From: Pedosphaera sp. | GTDB taxonomy: Bacteria > Verrucomicrobiota > Verrucomicrobiia > Limisphaerales > UBA1096 | Assembly (NCBI GenBank): GCA_022451065.1 | Contig: JAKUOU010000036.1 | Coordinates: 1-34,681 of the forward strand | Length of the DNA stretch: 34,681 nucleotides | Direction of reading: 5' to 3' | Part shown: positions 7,993 to 16,584 of the stretch, in pieces | How the letters are laid out: every line of letters begins with the position of its first letter | How positions within the stretch are numbered: the first letter of the stretch is position 1 | Notes under the pieces: model-generated | Database searches by the model: none | What the model was told of the DNA's origin: nothing | Seen by the model: only the letters and a program-made list of their open reading frames with translations | Made by a program: the position numbers and the translations under genes

Positions 7993-9036
7993 ATGAGAAT
8001 AGCGGCGGATGTCATGGGCGGGGATGGCGGTTCGTCTGTCATTATCGACGGCCTAATACAGGCGCTCAGGCGTCACAACCATATTCGGACAATGTACCTC
8101 GTTGGCGACGAGGACGCCATCCGCCCCGCGCTTGACCAAGCGGGGCATCTCGCCGCGCGCATCGAGATAGTGCACTCGCCGGAGGTGCTCTCGATGGAGG
8201 AAAAACCAGTCGAGGGATTGCGCCGCAAAAAAAACTGCTCCATCGCTATGGCCATGGACCTGGTCAAACAAGGCCAAGCCGACGCTATCCTCTCCGCCGG
8301 AAACACTGGCGGCTTGGTCGCGGCTGCCTCCATCAAGCTGCGCACCCTTCCCGGCGTGGATCGCCCTGGCATCGCCACCGTGATGCCTACCAAGACTGGC
8401 AACTTCGTCCTGCTTGATGCCGGGGCGAACGTCGAGGGAAAGCCTCGGCATCTAATGCACTACGCAATCATGGGAGATATTTACGCCCGAGAAGTACTTG
8501 GAAAGACCCGGCCAAGGGTGGGACTGTTGAGCGTCGGCACCGAGGAGGCCAAGGGGAACGACCTCACGCAGGAGACCTTCAAGTTCTGTCAGGCACTCGA
8601 CCTGAATTTTGTCGGCAACGTAGAGGGACACGACCTGTTCAGCGAGGAACTCGATGTCGTGGTCTGCAACGGCTTTATTGGCAACATCGTCCTCAAGACA
8701 TGCGAAAGCCTGGCCTTGCGCATGATGGACTGGCTGCGCGATGAACTCACCGCCACACCTATCCGTAAAATCGGCGCGGCCCTTTCCAAAAATGCGTTTC
8801 GCTCCCTCAAAAACCGGATCGATACGGAAAACTACGGAGGCGCGCCTCTACTGGGCGTCAACGGCATAGTAACCATCTGCCACGGCTCAGCCAGCGCCCG
8901 GGCCATCCGCAACGCGGTGAAGCACTCCGTCGAGGCTCTAGATCATCACATCAATGAGCACATCATCGACGCCGTGGCCAAAGCCAATGCCAGGCTGGCC
9001 GAAGCCAAGCCGGAGCCGACCGTTGCAGGGGCATGA
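7993..9036 (+). CDS. plsX: Phosphate acyltransferase PlsX
   Basis: Converts acyl-ACP and phosphate to acyl-phosphate, the acyl donor for the PlsY route of phospholipid synthesis; a peripheral membrane enzyme. A 347-residue protein, normal for the family. Family motifs are clear: MRIAADVMGGDGGS at the start, SAGNTGG near 107-113, VLLDAGANVE, GLLSVGTEEAKGN, CNGFIGN and GAPLLGVNGIVTICHGSA. The open frame extends about 190 bases further upstream, but those codons overlap rpmF and have no family match. ATG 7993 gives the canonical N-terminus. The last codons overlap the fabH start in an ATGA arrangement, which implies translational coupling. Confidence 0.95.
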   Translation: MRIAADVMGGDGGSSVIIDGLIQALRRHNHIRTMYLVGDEDAIRPALDQAGHLAARIEIVHSPEVLSMEEKPVEGLRRKKNCSIAMAMDLVKQGQADAILSAGNTGGLVAAASIKLRTLPGVDRPGIATVMPTKTGNFVLLDAGANVEGKPRHLMHYAIMGDIYAREVLGKTRPRVGLLSVGTEEAKGNDLTQETFKFCQALDLNFVGNVEGHDLFSEELDVVVCNGFIGNIVLKTCESLALRMMDWLRDELTATPIRKIGAALSKNAFRSLKNRIDTENYGGAPLLGVNGIVTICHGSASARAIRNAVKHSVEALDHHINEHIIDAVAKANARLAEAKPEPTVAGA

Positions 9037-10061
9037 CTAATCCCGCGATCAAGAATCCGCGCGCCGAGCACGACTTCGTTGGGCGTACCTGCTCAATTTC
9101 CGCCGTCGGCTCCTACGTGCCGGAAAAGGTGCTAACCAATGCTGACCTCGAGAAATTGGTGGACACAACCGACGAGTGGATCACCACGCGCACCGGCATC
9201 GAGGAGCGCCGCATCGCCGCTGACAATGAGTACACCTCCGACATGGCCACCTGGGCGGCAAAGCGCGCCCTCGAGAGGGCGGAGGTCGATCCCGCCGATG
9301 TCGATTTGATCATCCTGGCAACCATCACGCCGGACATGCCCTTCCCCGCCACGGCCTGTCTCGTGCAGGAAAAACTCGGCGCGCACAATGCGGCGGCCTT
9401 CGACATTGAGGCGGCCTGTTCCGGGTTCGTGTACGCACTCGAGATAGGGCAGCAGTTCATCATGTCCCGCACGTACGACACCGTGCTGGTGATCGGCGCG
9501 GAGAAGCTCTCCTCCATCGTGGACTGGGAGGATCGTAACACCTGCGTGCTCTTCGGCGACGGTGCGGGAGCAGCCGTGCTGCAAAACCGCGAAAACACAC
9601 ACGGCCTGCTGACCGCCTGCATGGGGGCCGACGGACGGAAAGCTTCGATCCTCTCTCAGCCAGGCGGTGGATGTCTGCACCCGGCCTCGAGCCAATCCAT
9701 CTCCGACCGGCTGCACTATCTCAGGATGGACGGGCAGGAGGTATTCAAGAACGCCGTCACAGCGATGGCGACCGCCGCCCGGGAGGCCCTAGCCCGATGC
9801 GAACTTGAAATTGATAGCATCAAGTGCATCATCCCGCATCAGGCCAATATGCGCATCCTCAAGGCCGTAGGCGACCGCTTGGGTGCCCATGAAGATCAGG
9901 TCTTTAGCAATTTACAGCGCTACGGCAACACCTCCGCCGCCTCGGTGGCTATCGCCCTGGACGAAGCCATCGAGCAGGGGCAAGTGAAACGCGGCGACCT
10001 GATCCTGCTACTCGTCTTTGGCGCCGGGCTGACCTGGGGCGCAGCCGTTATTGAATGGTAA
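9033..10061 (+). CDS. fabH: Beta-ketoacyl-ACP synthase III
   Basis: Starts fatty-acid chains by condensing an acyl-CoA primer with malonyl-ACP. A 342-residue cytoplasmic thiolase-fold enzyme. The catalytic triad is complete: Cys129 in AACSGF, His269 in PHQAN and Asn299 in RYGNTSAAS. Other signatures are TTDEWITTRTGI (45-56), FGDGAGAAVL (174-183) and the C-terminal GAGLTWGA. The first 18 residues are a slightly long N-terminal extension compared with most FabH proteins. The ATG overlaps the plsX stop by four bases (ATGA). A 14-bp palindrome follows six bases after the stop codon. Confidence 0.95.
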   Translation: MTNPAIKNPRAEHDFVGRTCSISAVGSYVPEKVLTNADLEKLVDTTDEWITTRTGIEERRIAADNEYTSDMATWAAKRALERAEVDPADVDLIILATITPDMPFPATACLVQEKLGAHNAAAFDIEAACSGFVYALEIGQQFIMSRTYDTVLVIGAEKLSSIVDWEDRNTCVLFGDGAGAAVLQNRENTHGLLTACMGADGRKASILSQPGGGCLHPASSQSISDRLHYLRMDGQEVFKNAVTAMATAAREALARCELEIDSIKCIIPHQANMRILKAVGDRLGAHEDQVFSNLQRYGNTSAASVAIALDEAIEQGQVKRGDLILLLVFGAGLTWGAAVIEW

Positions 10062-10066
10062 CCCTC

Positions 10067-10080
10067 CGCTTGGCCAAGCG
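10067..10080. repeat. Dispersed palindrome copy, 14 bp perfect, intergenic
   Basis: CGCTTGGCCAAGCG sits six bases after the fabH stop and 57 bases before the pilT ATG. The dyad could form a small hairpin, but no T-run follows directly, so I list it as a copy of the dispersed element rather than as a terminator. Confidence 0.75.
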
Positions 10081-10137
10081 CTATTTTGACGCTTGCCGGA
10101 CCGCAGTTTTCCTGATTGTCTGCCCCGCCCTATTGAG

Positions 10138-11229
10138 ATGGAATTGTTTCACAAAATACTGAAGACCGCGGTGGAAGGAGGGGCTTCTGACGTCCACATC
10201 AAGCCGGATGCACCAGTGGTGTACCGCATCAGCAGCCAGTTGGTGGAGACCGAGATGAACCAGCAACCGGACGAGCAATGGCTGGGCAACGTCATCGAAA
10301 ACATTGTTCCCCAGCAGTTCAAAACGAAACTGAATGACGAGCGGGAAATCGACTTTTCCTATCACGTTCCCGGTATTGGCAGATTTCGGACGAACTGCTT
10401 TCAACATCTCGGCCAGTGGTGCCTCGCCATGCGATACGTTATTGCTGAGGTTCCTAAAATCGACAGCCTTGGCCTGCCAGAGGTCATCAAGTCCATCGCC
10501 GAGGAGCACCGCGGCATCGTGTTAGTGGCCGGGACAACCGGCTGCGGGAAGTCCACCACGCTCGCCGGGATGATCGATCACATCAACACCACTCAAAAGC
10601 GACATATCATCACCATAGAAGATCCAGTCGAGTACGTCTTCGAAGACAACCAATGCATCATCGAGCAGCGTGAAATCGGCCTCGACACGCCATCGTATGA
10701 GCACAGCCTCAAGCATGTCATGCGTCAGGATCCCGATGTGATTATGGTCGGCGAGATGCGCGATGCCACCAGCTTCCGCGCCGCGATGAGCGCGGCTGAT
10801 ACCGGCCATCTGGTTCTGTCCACCCTGCACACAATCGATGCACCTCAATCCATCTCTCGTGTGCTTGATTTCTTTCCCGCTGATGAACGCGAGTCAGTTC
10901 GCAAGCAGATGATCGGGACCCTTAAGGCCATCATCTGTCAGCGCATGACCGTGCGCAAGGACGGCAACGTCATTCCCGCCATCGAGATCATGATCAACAC
11001 ACCAACTATCTCCAAGCTGATCAACGAGAACCGCCTCGAGAAACTCCACGTTGCCATCGAGACCGGCACCGACGATGGCATGCAAAACTTCAACCAGTCC
11101 CTGTTCCAACTGGTCAAGGACGACATCATCACAAAGGAAGAGGCCCTCGAGAAAGCCACGAACGCACAGGCGCTAGAGATGAATTTCAAGGGCATTTTCC
11201 TCTCCGAAGGCAGTCGCATCCTCAACTAA
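10138..11229 (+). CDS. pilT: PilT/PilU-type retraction ATPase
   Basis: A hexameric cytoplasmic ATPase that retracts type IV pili. The 363-residue protein has the full set of motifs: N-terminal ASDVHIKPDAPVVYRI (16-31), Walker A GTTGCGKST (132-140), the Asp box HIITIEDPVEYVF, the Walker B-like DPDVIMVGEMRD (198-209) and the His box TGHLVLSTLHT (222-232). The RMTVRKDGNVIPAIEIM segment is also typical of PilT. The frame is open for 15 codons upstream from a TTG, but ATG 10138 gives the family's usual start. PilT and its close paralogue PilU cannot be separated here; the C-terminal tail is somewhat long. No other pilus gene is in the window, which is common for dispersed pilT genes. Confidence 0.9.
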   Translation: MELFHKILKTAVEGGASDVHIKPDAPVVYRISSQLVETEMNQQPDEQWLGNVIENIVPQQFKTKLNDEREIDFSYHVPGIGRFRTNCFQHLGQWCLAMRYVIAEVPKIDSLGLPEVIKSIAEEHRGIVLVAGTTGCGKSTTLAGMIDHINTTQKRHIITIEDPVEYVFEDNQCIIEQREIGLDTPSYEHSLKHVMRQDPDVIMVGEMRDATSFRAAMSAADTGHLVLSTLHTIDAPQSISRVLDFFPADERESVRKQMIGTLKAIICQRMTVRKDGNVIPAIEIMINTPTISKLINENRLEKLHVAIETGTDDGMQNFNQSLFQLVKDDIITKEEALEKATNAQALEMNFKGIFLSEGSRILN

Positions 11230-11247
11230 CGCCACGACTCTCGCCGG

Positions 11248-11778
11248 TTGCGCCCGGATGGCTTTGCCGCCACACTCCGCCGCGTGGCAGCCCATCCAAA
11301 AAATCAGCCGCGTGGCCTCGTGGCCTCACTGCACCTGCATCCGCCAGTCGCGGGCGAACCAATGCTGCCGACAGACTCTATCGCGGTTGAGATCGACGCC
11401 GGCATCGTCGGCAACACCCGCTACTGGAAACGCCAATCCCGCTCCACCAACCAGCCAAACCAGCGGCAAGTAACCTTGATCGAACGAGAGCAAATCGCCG
11501 AGCACGCCAGCGCACTAGGCCTGCCCGACATCGCTGCCGGCCGGGTTCGCTCCAACATAGAGACCGAAGGCATCGATCTTGTGCCGCTGGCCGGCCGCGT
11601 CGTCCGCGTCGGCGGGGCGGTACTACACATTACCGCGCCGCGTGATCCCTGCCACAAGATGGACAAAATCGCACCCGGCCTTCGCGAACGCATGACAAAC
11701 GACAAACAAGGCGTCTTAGCCGTTGTCGTCCAGTCTGGCACCATCAAAAATGGCGATGCCATCCAACCAATCAACTGA
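11248..11778 (+). CDS. MOSC-domain protein
   Basis: A MOSC (molybdenum cofactor sulfurase C-terminal) domain protein of up to 176 residues. The order of motifs fits the family: GLVASLHLHPP, DAGIVGNTRYWKRQSR, QVTLIEREQIAEHA, GRVRSNIETEGIDLVPLAGRVVRVG, then the conserved cysteine in APRDPCHKMDKIAPG and the ending GVLAVVVQSGTIKNGD. MOSC proteins bind or transfer sulfur on molybdenum cofactors (YiiM and YuaD types); no molybdoenzyme is nearby, so the partner is unknown. The start is uncertain: TTG 11248 gives the longest form, and GTG 11320 would begin directly at the domain. The 3' end overlaps the start of the next gene by 29 bases. Confidence 0.8.
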   Translation: MRPDGFAATLRRVAAHPKNQPRGLVASLHLHPPVAGEPMLPTDSIAVEIDAGIVGNTRYWKRQSRSTNQPNQRQVTLIEREQIAEHASALGLPDIAAGRVRSNIETEGIDLVPLAGRVVRVGGAVLHITAPRDPCHKMDKIAPGLRERMTNDKQGVLAVVVQSGTIKNGDAIQPIN

Positions 11779-13816
11779 CTTTTCAACGGCCCACCGCATC
11801 ACGGCAAGCATCATCGTGGCGCTTGGCTTCGCCGCAACCGCGCTTGGGCAAGCAAACGAACCGACCAAACCGCTCGTCGCCAAGACCCCTCGCGTGCCGG
11901 CCATCGGCATAGAGCTTGCCGCGGAGGTCCACACCCAACTCCGCGAACAAACCGACGCGCTTGGCCAGAAGATCGACGCGCTTGCCGGGCAATACGCCAA
12001 GACACCGCCGCTGCTCCTCTACCTACCCGACATACAGATCTATCACAAGGCCGTTGACTGGGCGCTGAGACACCAAATCTTTTTTAGGCAGAGCGAACTC
12101 AAAACCGCCCGCGAATTGCTCGCCACTGGCAGCGAACGCGCCGCGCAATTGGCCAGCGGCAGGACACCTTGGACACGCGCCACCGGCCTGGTCGTGCGCG
12201 GCTATGTCTCCCGGCTAGACGACTCGGTGCAACCGTATGGGTTGGTGATCCCGCAATCGGTCTCCACCGACCCATGGCGCAAACGACGCCTAGACGTCTG
12301 GCTCCACGGTCGCGACAACAAGCTGAGCGAACTCAAATTCATCCATCAACGCCGCACCAACGCCGGGCAGTTCACCCCTCGAGACACGATCGTCCTCCAC
12401 CCGTACGGCCGGTTCTGTAATGCATTCAAGTTCGCCGGCGAGGCGGACGTGCTTGAAGCGCTCGCGCACGCGAAAATACAGTATCCAGTCGATGACAACC
12501 GGGTGAGCATCCGCGGCTTCTCAATGGGCGGGGGCGGCTGCTGGCACCTGGGCACCCACTTCGCCAGCGACTGGGTAGCGGTTGTACCGGGGGCCGGTTT
12601 TGCCGAGTCCCTCGAGTACCTTGGCCTGGCCCAAAAAAATGCAATGCCCCCCGCGTACGAGCAGGCCCTTTGGGGACTTTATGATGCCACAAAATACGCG
12701 GGTAACCTGTTCAACACCGCCACGGTCGCCTACAGCGGCGAGATCGACAAACAGAGGCAAGCCGCGCAGATCATGGAAGACCACCTCGCCGACGAAGGCT
12801 TGGCCCTGCGCCATGTGATCGGCCCAGACACCGGCCATAAATATCACCCGGCGGCCAAGGCAGAAATTGACGAGCGCATCAACGCCGTCGCCACCAACGG
12901 CCGTAATCCGATGCCAATCGGAGTACGACTGGTGACGCGGACACTACGCTACGCCCGGCAGGCCTGGGTCGGCGTCGACGGTCTGGAGCAACATTGGAAG
13001 CCGGCACGCGTAGAGGCACGCCTAGCGAGCAACGAACTCGTCGAGGCGAGCACCGACAACGTCTCGCGCCTCATCCTGTCCATGCCCTCCGGACTTTGTC
13101 CACTGCAACCTAATGGGCAACCCACAGTCATCATCGATGGTGAGAAACTAGCCGGCGCACGCGTCCGCACCGACCGCTCGTGGGAGTCGCTCTTCGTCAG
13201 GGCGTTCGGCAAATGGCGGGCCGTCGGCCGGTTTGAATTCGCAGGCCTGGCCAAGCGCCCTGGTCTGCAGGGGCCGATCGACGATGCGTTCATGGATCGG
13301 TTTTTGATGGTCCGACCAACTGGCCAGGCGATGAGCCGCCTGGCCGCTCAGTGGACCGAGGCGCAGCTTGGCCAAGCGCTGTCCGACTGGGAACTTCAGT
13401 TTCGCGCCAAGCCACTCGTCAGGGACGACGGCGACGTTACCGGCACAGACATAGCCGACTGCAACCTCATCCTTTGGGGCGATCCGGAAAGCAACTCAGT
13501 CATCGCCCGCGTCATCGATCAACTACCGCTCACGTGGAGCAAAATAACATTGCAGCTTGGCCAAGCCGAAGCAGAGTCGGCAACGCACTCGCCGGTTCTA
13601 ATTTTTCCGAACCCGCTCAACCCTAAGCGGTATATTGTGCTCAATTCTGGCTTCACCTTCAGCCGGTTTGGCCACTCGAGTAATGCCACACAAACCCCCA
13701 AACTACCCGACTGGGCGCTGGTGGACATGCGCCGGCCATACAACGCCGGCAACCCCGATTGCATCGCAGCGGCAGGGTTTTTCAACGAACGCTGGCAAGT
13801 GACAAAAGCCGAGTGA
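11750..13816 (+). CDS. Exported prolyl-oligopeptidase-like serine hydrolase
   Basis: A roughly 688-residue exported protein. Residues 15-35 form a signal peptide (RITASIIVALGFAATALGQA, cleavage probably near LGQA). The central part is an alpha/beta hydrolase: YGLVIPQSVS, DVWLHGRDN, IVLHPYGRF, the nucleophile motif RGFSMGGGG (Ser258) and PDTGHKYHP as the likely His. This matches the prolyl-oligopeptidase-family proteins common in Planctomycetes and Verrucomicrobia; the C-terminal 270 residues are beta-rich and unassigned. ATG 11750 or ATG 11756 are both possible starts; both lie inside the end of the MOSC gene, which suggests coupling. The gene carries three TTGGCCAA-type elements in frame, read as LGQ or LGQA. 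The substrate is unknown. Confidence 0.8.
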   Translation: MAMPSNQSTDFSTAHRITASIIVALGFAATALGQANEPTKPLVAKTPRVPAIGIELAAEVHTQLREQTDALGQKIDALAGQYAKTPPLLLYLPDIQIYHKAVDWALRHQIFFRQSELKTARELLATGSERAAQLASGRTPWTRATGLVVRGYVSRLDDSVQPYGLVIPQSVSTDPWRKRRLDVWLHGRDNKLSELKFIHQRRTNAGQFTPRDTIVLHPYGRFCNAFKFAGEADVLEALAHAKIQYPVDDNRVSIRGFSMGGGGCWHLGTHFASDWVAVVPGAGFAESLEYLGLAQKNAMPPAYEQALWGLYDATKYAGNLFNTATVAYSGEIDKQRQAAQIMEDHLADEGLALRHVIGPDTGHKYHPAAKAEIDERINAVATNGRNPMPIGVRLVTRTLRYARQAWVGVDGLEQHWKPARVEARLASNELVEASTDNVSRLILSMPSGLCPLQPNGQPTVIIDGEKLAGARVRTDRSWESLFVRAFGKWRAVGRFEFAGLAKRPGLQGPIDDAFMDRFLMVRPTGQAMSRLAAQWTEAQLGQALSDWELQFRAKPLVRDDGDVTGTDIADCNLILWGDPESNSVIARVIDQLPLTWSKITLQLGQAEAESATHSPVLIFPNPLNPKRYIVLNSGFTFSRFGHSSNATQTPKLPDWALVDMRRPYNAGNPDCIAAAGFFNERWQVTKAE
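13366..13377. repeat. Dispersed palindrome copy, 12 bp perfect
   Basis: GCTTGGCCAAGC within the hydrolase gene, read in frame as part of QLGQALSDW. It is 189 bases upstream of another identical 12-bp copy. Confidence 0.7.
13555..13566. repeat. Dispersed palindrome copy, 12 bp perfect
   Basis: GCTTGGCCAAGC within the hydrolase gene, read in frame as part of LQLGQAEAES. It uses the same reading phase as the copy at 13366, so both give LGQA. Confidence 0.7.
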
Positions 13817-13865
13817 CGCTAGCTGCGAGTTTGCCTCCGAGCGCCTGGCCTGTCAGTTTTCCCGC

Positions 13866-15449
13866 ATGCCAATCCGTTTTTTGATTTGTCTTCTGCTGGC
13901 TCTATCCTGCTCCGCGCCCTTGGTCAAATCCGCGACGACAAAACCGAGCGGCAACCCATCCATTTTGCCATCAAGTTCGCGACTTGAGAAACTGTGGAAC
14001 GATGGCGAGTTTACAGAGGGCGTCACGGTGGCAGCCGATGGCTCGGTGTATTTTAGCGACATCCCAAGTGGCGAAGGCACCTCCGGCCAGATTTACAAGT
14101 TTGATCCCAAGACTCGAAAAACCACCGTCCACTGCTCGGCCTCCGGCAAGAGCAATGGGCTGATGTTCGACCGCGATGGGCGTTTGATCGCCTGCTGCGG
14201 CGCGAACAACGGCCTCATGGCGCTGTGCGAGATCTTACCGAACGGAAAAATTAAAGTGCTCACTGGCAAATTCAATGGCGGTCGCTACCTCTCACCCAAC
14301 GACCTCGTGATTTTGCCAGACGGAATGATTTATTTCAGTGATCCGCGCTATGTCGGCGACGAAAAAGAGGAACAGGACCAAATGGCGGTTTACCGTTACA
14401 ACCCGACGGACGGTTCTGTGAAGCTGGCGATCGGCGCGGATCAAGTCGAGAAGCCCAACGGCATCGCCTTGTCGCCAGACGGCGGGACACTCTACGTCGC
14501 CGAGAATAACAACACCCCGAATGGCCGAATGACATTAAACGCGTTCACAATTCACGGTGACGGCAGCTTGGGGCCAAAGAAAGTAATCGTCGATTTCGGC
14601 GCCGAAGCCGGTATCGATGGCATGACCATCGACGTACAAGGAAACATCTATGCCGCCGTGCGCTCGACAAATCGCTTCGGTATTGTGGTTTACACTTCCA
14701 GCGGTCTGGAACTGGCCTATATCCCGACCGAGACACTGCCAACCAACTGCTGTTTTGGCACCGGCGCGGAAGCCAACGTGCTGTACGTCACGGCCGGCGG
14801 TGGCTTGTACCGCATCATGATGAACGTCGCCGGATTCCACCCCTCCACCGCTCCCTTGGCCAAGGGAGACTGGGTCGCACTGTTCGACGGTGAGTCGGCC
14901 AAAGGCTGGACGCCTCGCGGCCGGGCGGACCGACTTGAGGCAGTCAACGGTGAGTTGCATCTCTTTTCCACGGCAAACGTCTGGGTGGTTTCGGATGTGC
15001 AGATGGCCGACTTTGAAGTCGAGGTCGAGGTGAAGCTTCCCGAACAGTCTGCCGCAAAAGACGACCATTTCAACTCTGGTCTGGGGTTTCGGCTGTTCGG
15101 TGAAACCAAAAAGCCCAAGGGCTACCAGTGCGAGATTGAGCGCGAGTCCGCCGGCAAAAACGGCGGCGTTTACGGCATTGGGCTGGGTGGATGGCTATTT
15201 CCGAAAGGCGCGAAGCAAACCACTGCGATGAGGGAAAAAAACAAGGGATTGTTCCGTGATGATAAGTGGAACAAATGCCGCGTGCGAGCTGTCGGGACGC
15301 GGATTCAAACCTGGATCAACGGCCAGTTGGTTTCCGACCTAGAAGATCGCAAGTCGTTGCGGGGCAGGTTCGGCATCCAGCATCACGGCTCCGGCGGGGT
15401 GGTGCGATTCCGCAATCTCCGCGCGAGGCCGATTGGCAGCCGGAAGTGA
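13866..15449 (+). CDS. SMP-30/gluconolactonase fused to a 3-keto-disaccharide hydrolase (DUF1080) domain
   Basis: A 527-residue exported two-domain protein. After a signal peptide (MPIRFLICLLLALSCSAPLV) residues about 40-325 are an SMP-30/gluconolactonase/LRE-like beta-propeller. The metal and substrate residues expected for the family are visible: Glu51 in FTEGVTV, Asn145 in SPNDLVILPDG, Asn198 in KPNGIALSPDGG and Asp251 in IDGMTIDVQG. Residues about 335-523 are a DUF1080 domain: WVALFDGESAKGW, FNSGLGFRLFG, GYQCEIER and WNKCRVRAVGTRIQTWING. Known members of the two families open sugar lactones and cleave 3-keto-glycosides, so a single polypeptide for sequential or related steps on oxidised sugars is a reasonable inference. 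The linker between the domains contains an 18-bp palindrome. A second DUF1080 gene follows 56 bases later. Confidence 0.85.
   Translation: MPIRFLICLLLALSCSAPLVKSATTKPSGNPSILPSSSRLEKLWNDGEFTEGVTVAADGSVYFSDIPSGEGTSGQIYKFDPKTRKTTVHCSASGKSNGLMFDRDGRLIACCGANNGLMALCEILPNGKIKVLTGKFNGGRYLSPNDLVILPDGMIYFSDPRYVGDEKEEQDQMAVYRYNPTDGSVKLAIGADQVEKPNGIALSPDGGTLYVAENNNTPNGRMTLNAFTIHGDGSLGPKKVIVDFGAEAGIDGMTIDVQGNIYAAVRSTNRFGIVVYTSSGLELAYIPTETLPTNCCFGTGAEANVLYVTAGGGLYRIMMNVAGFHPSTAPLAKGDWVALFDGESAKGWTPRGRADRLEAVNGELHLFSTANVWVVSDVQMADFEVEVEVKLPEQSAAKDDHFNSGLGFRLFGETKKPKGYQCEIERESAGKNGGVYGIGLGGWLFPKGAKQTTAMREKNKGLFRDDKWNKCRVRAVGTRIQTWINGQLVSDLEDRKSLRGRFGIQHHGSGGVVRFRNLRARPIGSRK
14851..14868. repeat. 18-bp perfect palindrome at a domain junction
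   Basis: CTCCCTTGGCCAAGGGAG, the longest uninterrupted in-gene dyad around the TTGGCCAA core. It encodes residues 329-335 (APLAKGD), the linker between the lactonase propeller and the DUF1080 domain. Confidence 0.75.
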
Positions 15450-15505
15450 CGCAAAAAACTTCCCACCGCTTGACCAAACAGGTAGATTTTCGCTATCGAT
15501 TTACT

Positions 15506-16555
15506 ATGAAAACTACTGTGTTTATTTTCTCGCTGGCCCTTGGCCTGGTCTCCACGAAGGCCGCCAATGGGTTGTGGACCAATCCGGCGGACCCGACGAT
15601 TCCGATTGATTTCAAAATTCAGGGCGAATACGTCGGCAAAACTTCTGGCAACACAAAGCTCGGCGCTCAGGTAATCGCCCTTGGGGGAGGTAAATTTCAG
15701 GCTGTGCTCCTTCCCGGCGGTCTGCCCGGTGCGGGGTGGGACCGCAAAAACAAGTCGCTACTCCAGGGCTCGGTAAAGAAGAGTCGCGGCGAATTTACGG
15801 TCGCGGAGGGCAAACACCGCTACCTTGCCAAGTCGGCCAATGAGTTTAGCGCCACGAGAAAGTTCCCGCCGGTCGGCCATCGAGCCGCTCAAATGATCAC
15901 CGACAGCGGTGTGGCCGAAGGTCATTACACCGACGGGGAAACATTCCGCTTGGAGCGCGTCGTCCGCAAAAGCGGGACACTGGGCAAAAAATCTCCCAAG
16001 GGAGCCATCGTGTTATTTGATGGCAGTAACAAAAATGAATGGATGGGTGGTCGGGTTGATGCCAAAACCGGCTTGCTGAATACGGACGGAAAAGACATCC
16101 GTACCAGGCGCAAATTCAGCAACTACCACATGCACATTGAGTTCCTGCTCCCATACAAGCCTGCTGCCCGAGGCCAGGGCCGGGGCAATAGCGGCTTTTA
16201 CCAAGTAGACGACTACGAGGTGCAGGTGCTCGACTCCTTTGGACTCGAGGGGCTGAACAACGAGTGCGGCGGCATTTACAGCAAGCGGGCCAGCGACGTG
16301 AATGCCTGCCTGCCACCGTTGCAGTGGCAGACCTACGATGTCGATTTCACCAACGCCGTCGTGAAGGACGGCAGAAAACTCAAAAACACCCGATTGACGA
16401 TCCGCCTAAATGACATCGTCATCCACGATAACATTGAGATCGACAGTAAATGCCCCGGAAGCCGAAAAGGTCCCGAGGGCAGTCCCGGCCCGATCAGGCT
16501 ACAGGGCCACAGTAATCCGCTGCAGTTCCGCAACATCTGGATCGTGGAGAAATAA
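15506..16555 (+). CDS. Exported DUF1080 (3-keto-disaccharide hydrolase family) protein
   Basis: A 349-residue exported protein. The signal peptide is MKTTVFIFSLALGLVSTKAA. Residues about 25-155 form a small N-terminal region (GEYVGKTSGNTKLGAQVIALGGGKF ... GHYTDGETFRLERV) often found before DUF1080. The DUF1080 lectin-like fold runs from about 167 (GAIVLFDGSNKNEWMGG) to the end. RGNSGFYQVDDYEVQVLDSFG and the closing GPIRLQGHSNPLQFRNIWI are strong family signatures. The frame is open upstream into the previous gene, but that part has no family match, and ATG 15506 gives a clean signal peptide. Predicted to act on 3-keto-glycosides in the periplasm or outside the cell, probably together with the fused lactonase-DUF1080 protein upstream. 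Confidence 0.9.
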   Translation: MKTTVFIFSLALGLVSTKAANGLWTNPADPTIPIDFKIQGEYVGKTSGNTKLGAQVIALGGGKFQAVLLPGGLPGAGWDRKNKSLLQGSVKKSRGEFTVAEGKHRYLAKSANEFSATRKFPPVGHRAAQMITDSGVAEGHYTDGETFRLERVVRKSGTLGKKSPKGAIVLFDGSNKNEWMGGRVDAKTGLLNTDGKDIRTRRKFSNYHMHIEFLLPYKPAARGQGRGNSGFYQVDDYEVQVLDSFGLEGLNNECGGIYSKRASDVNACLPPLQWQTYDVDFTNAVVKDGRKLKNTRLTIRLNDIVIHDNIEIDSKCPGSRKGPEGSPGPIRLQGHSNPLQFRNIWIVEK

Positions 16556-16584
16556 CCCGGCCAGGCGGCCAAACACTTTTTCCC

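Noticed and set aside
9132-9716. Minus-strand frames of about 170-194 codons opposite fabH
   Set aside because: fabH is complete with its catalytic triad. The opposite frames arise from the GC-rich codon pattern.
10067-10080. Intrinsic terminator after fabH
   Set aside because: The 14-bp dyad has no loop to speak of and no T-run directly after it. It is better explained as a copy of the dispersed palindrome.
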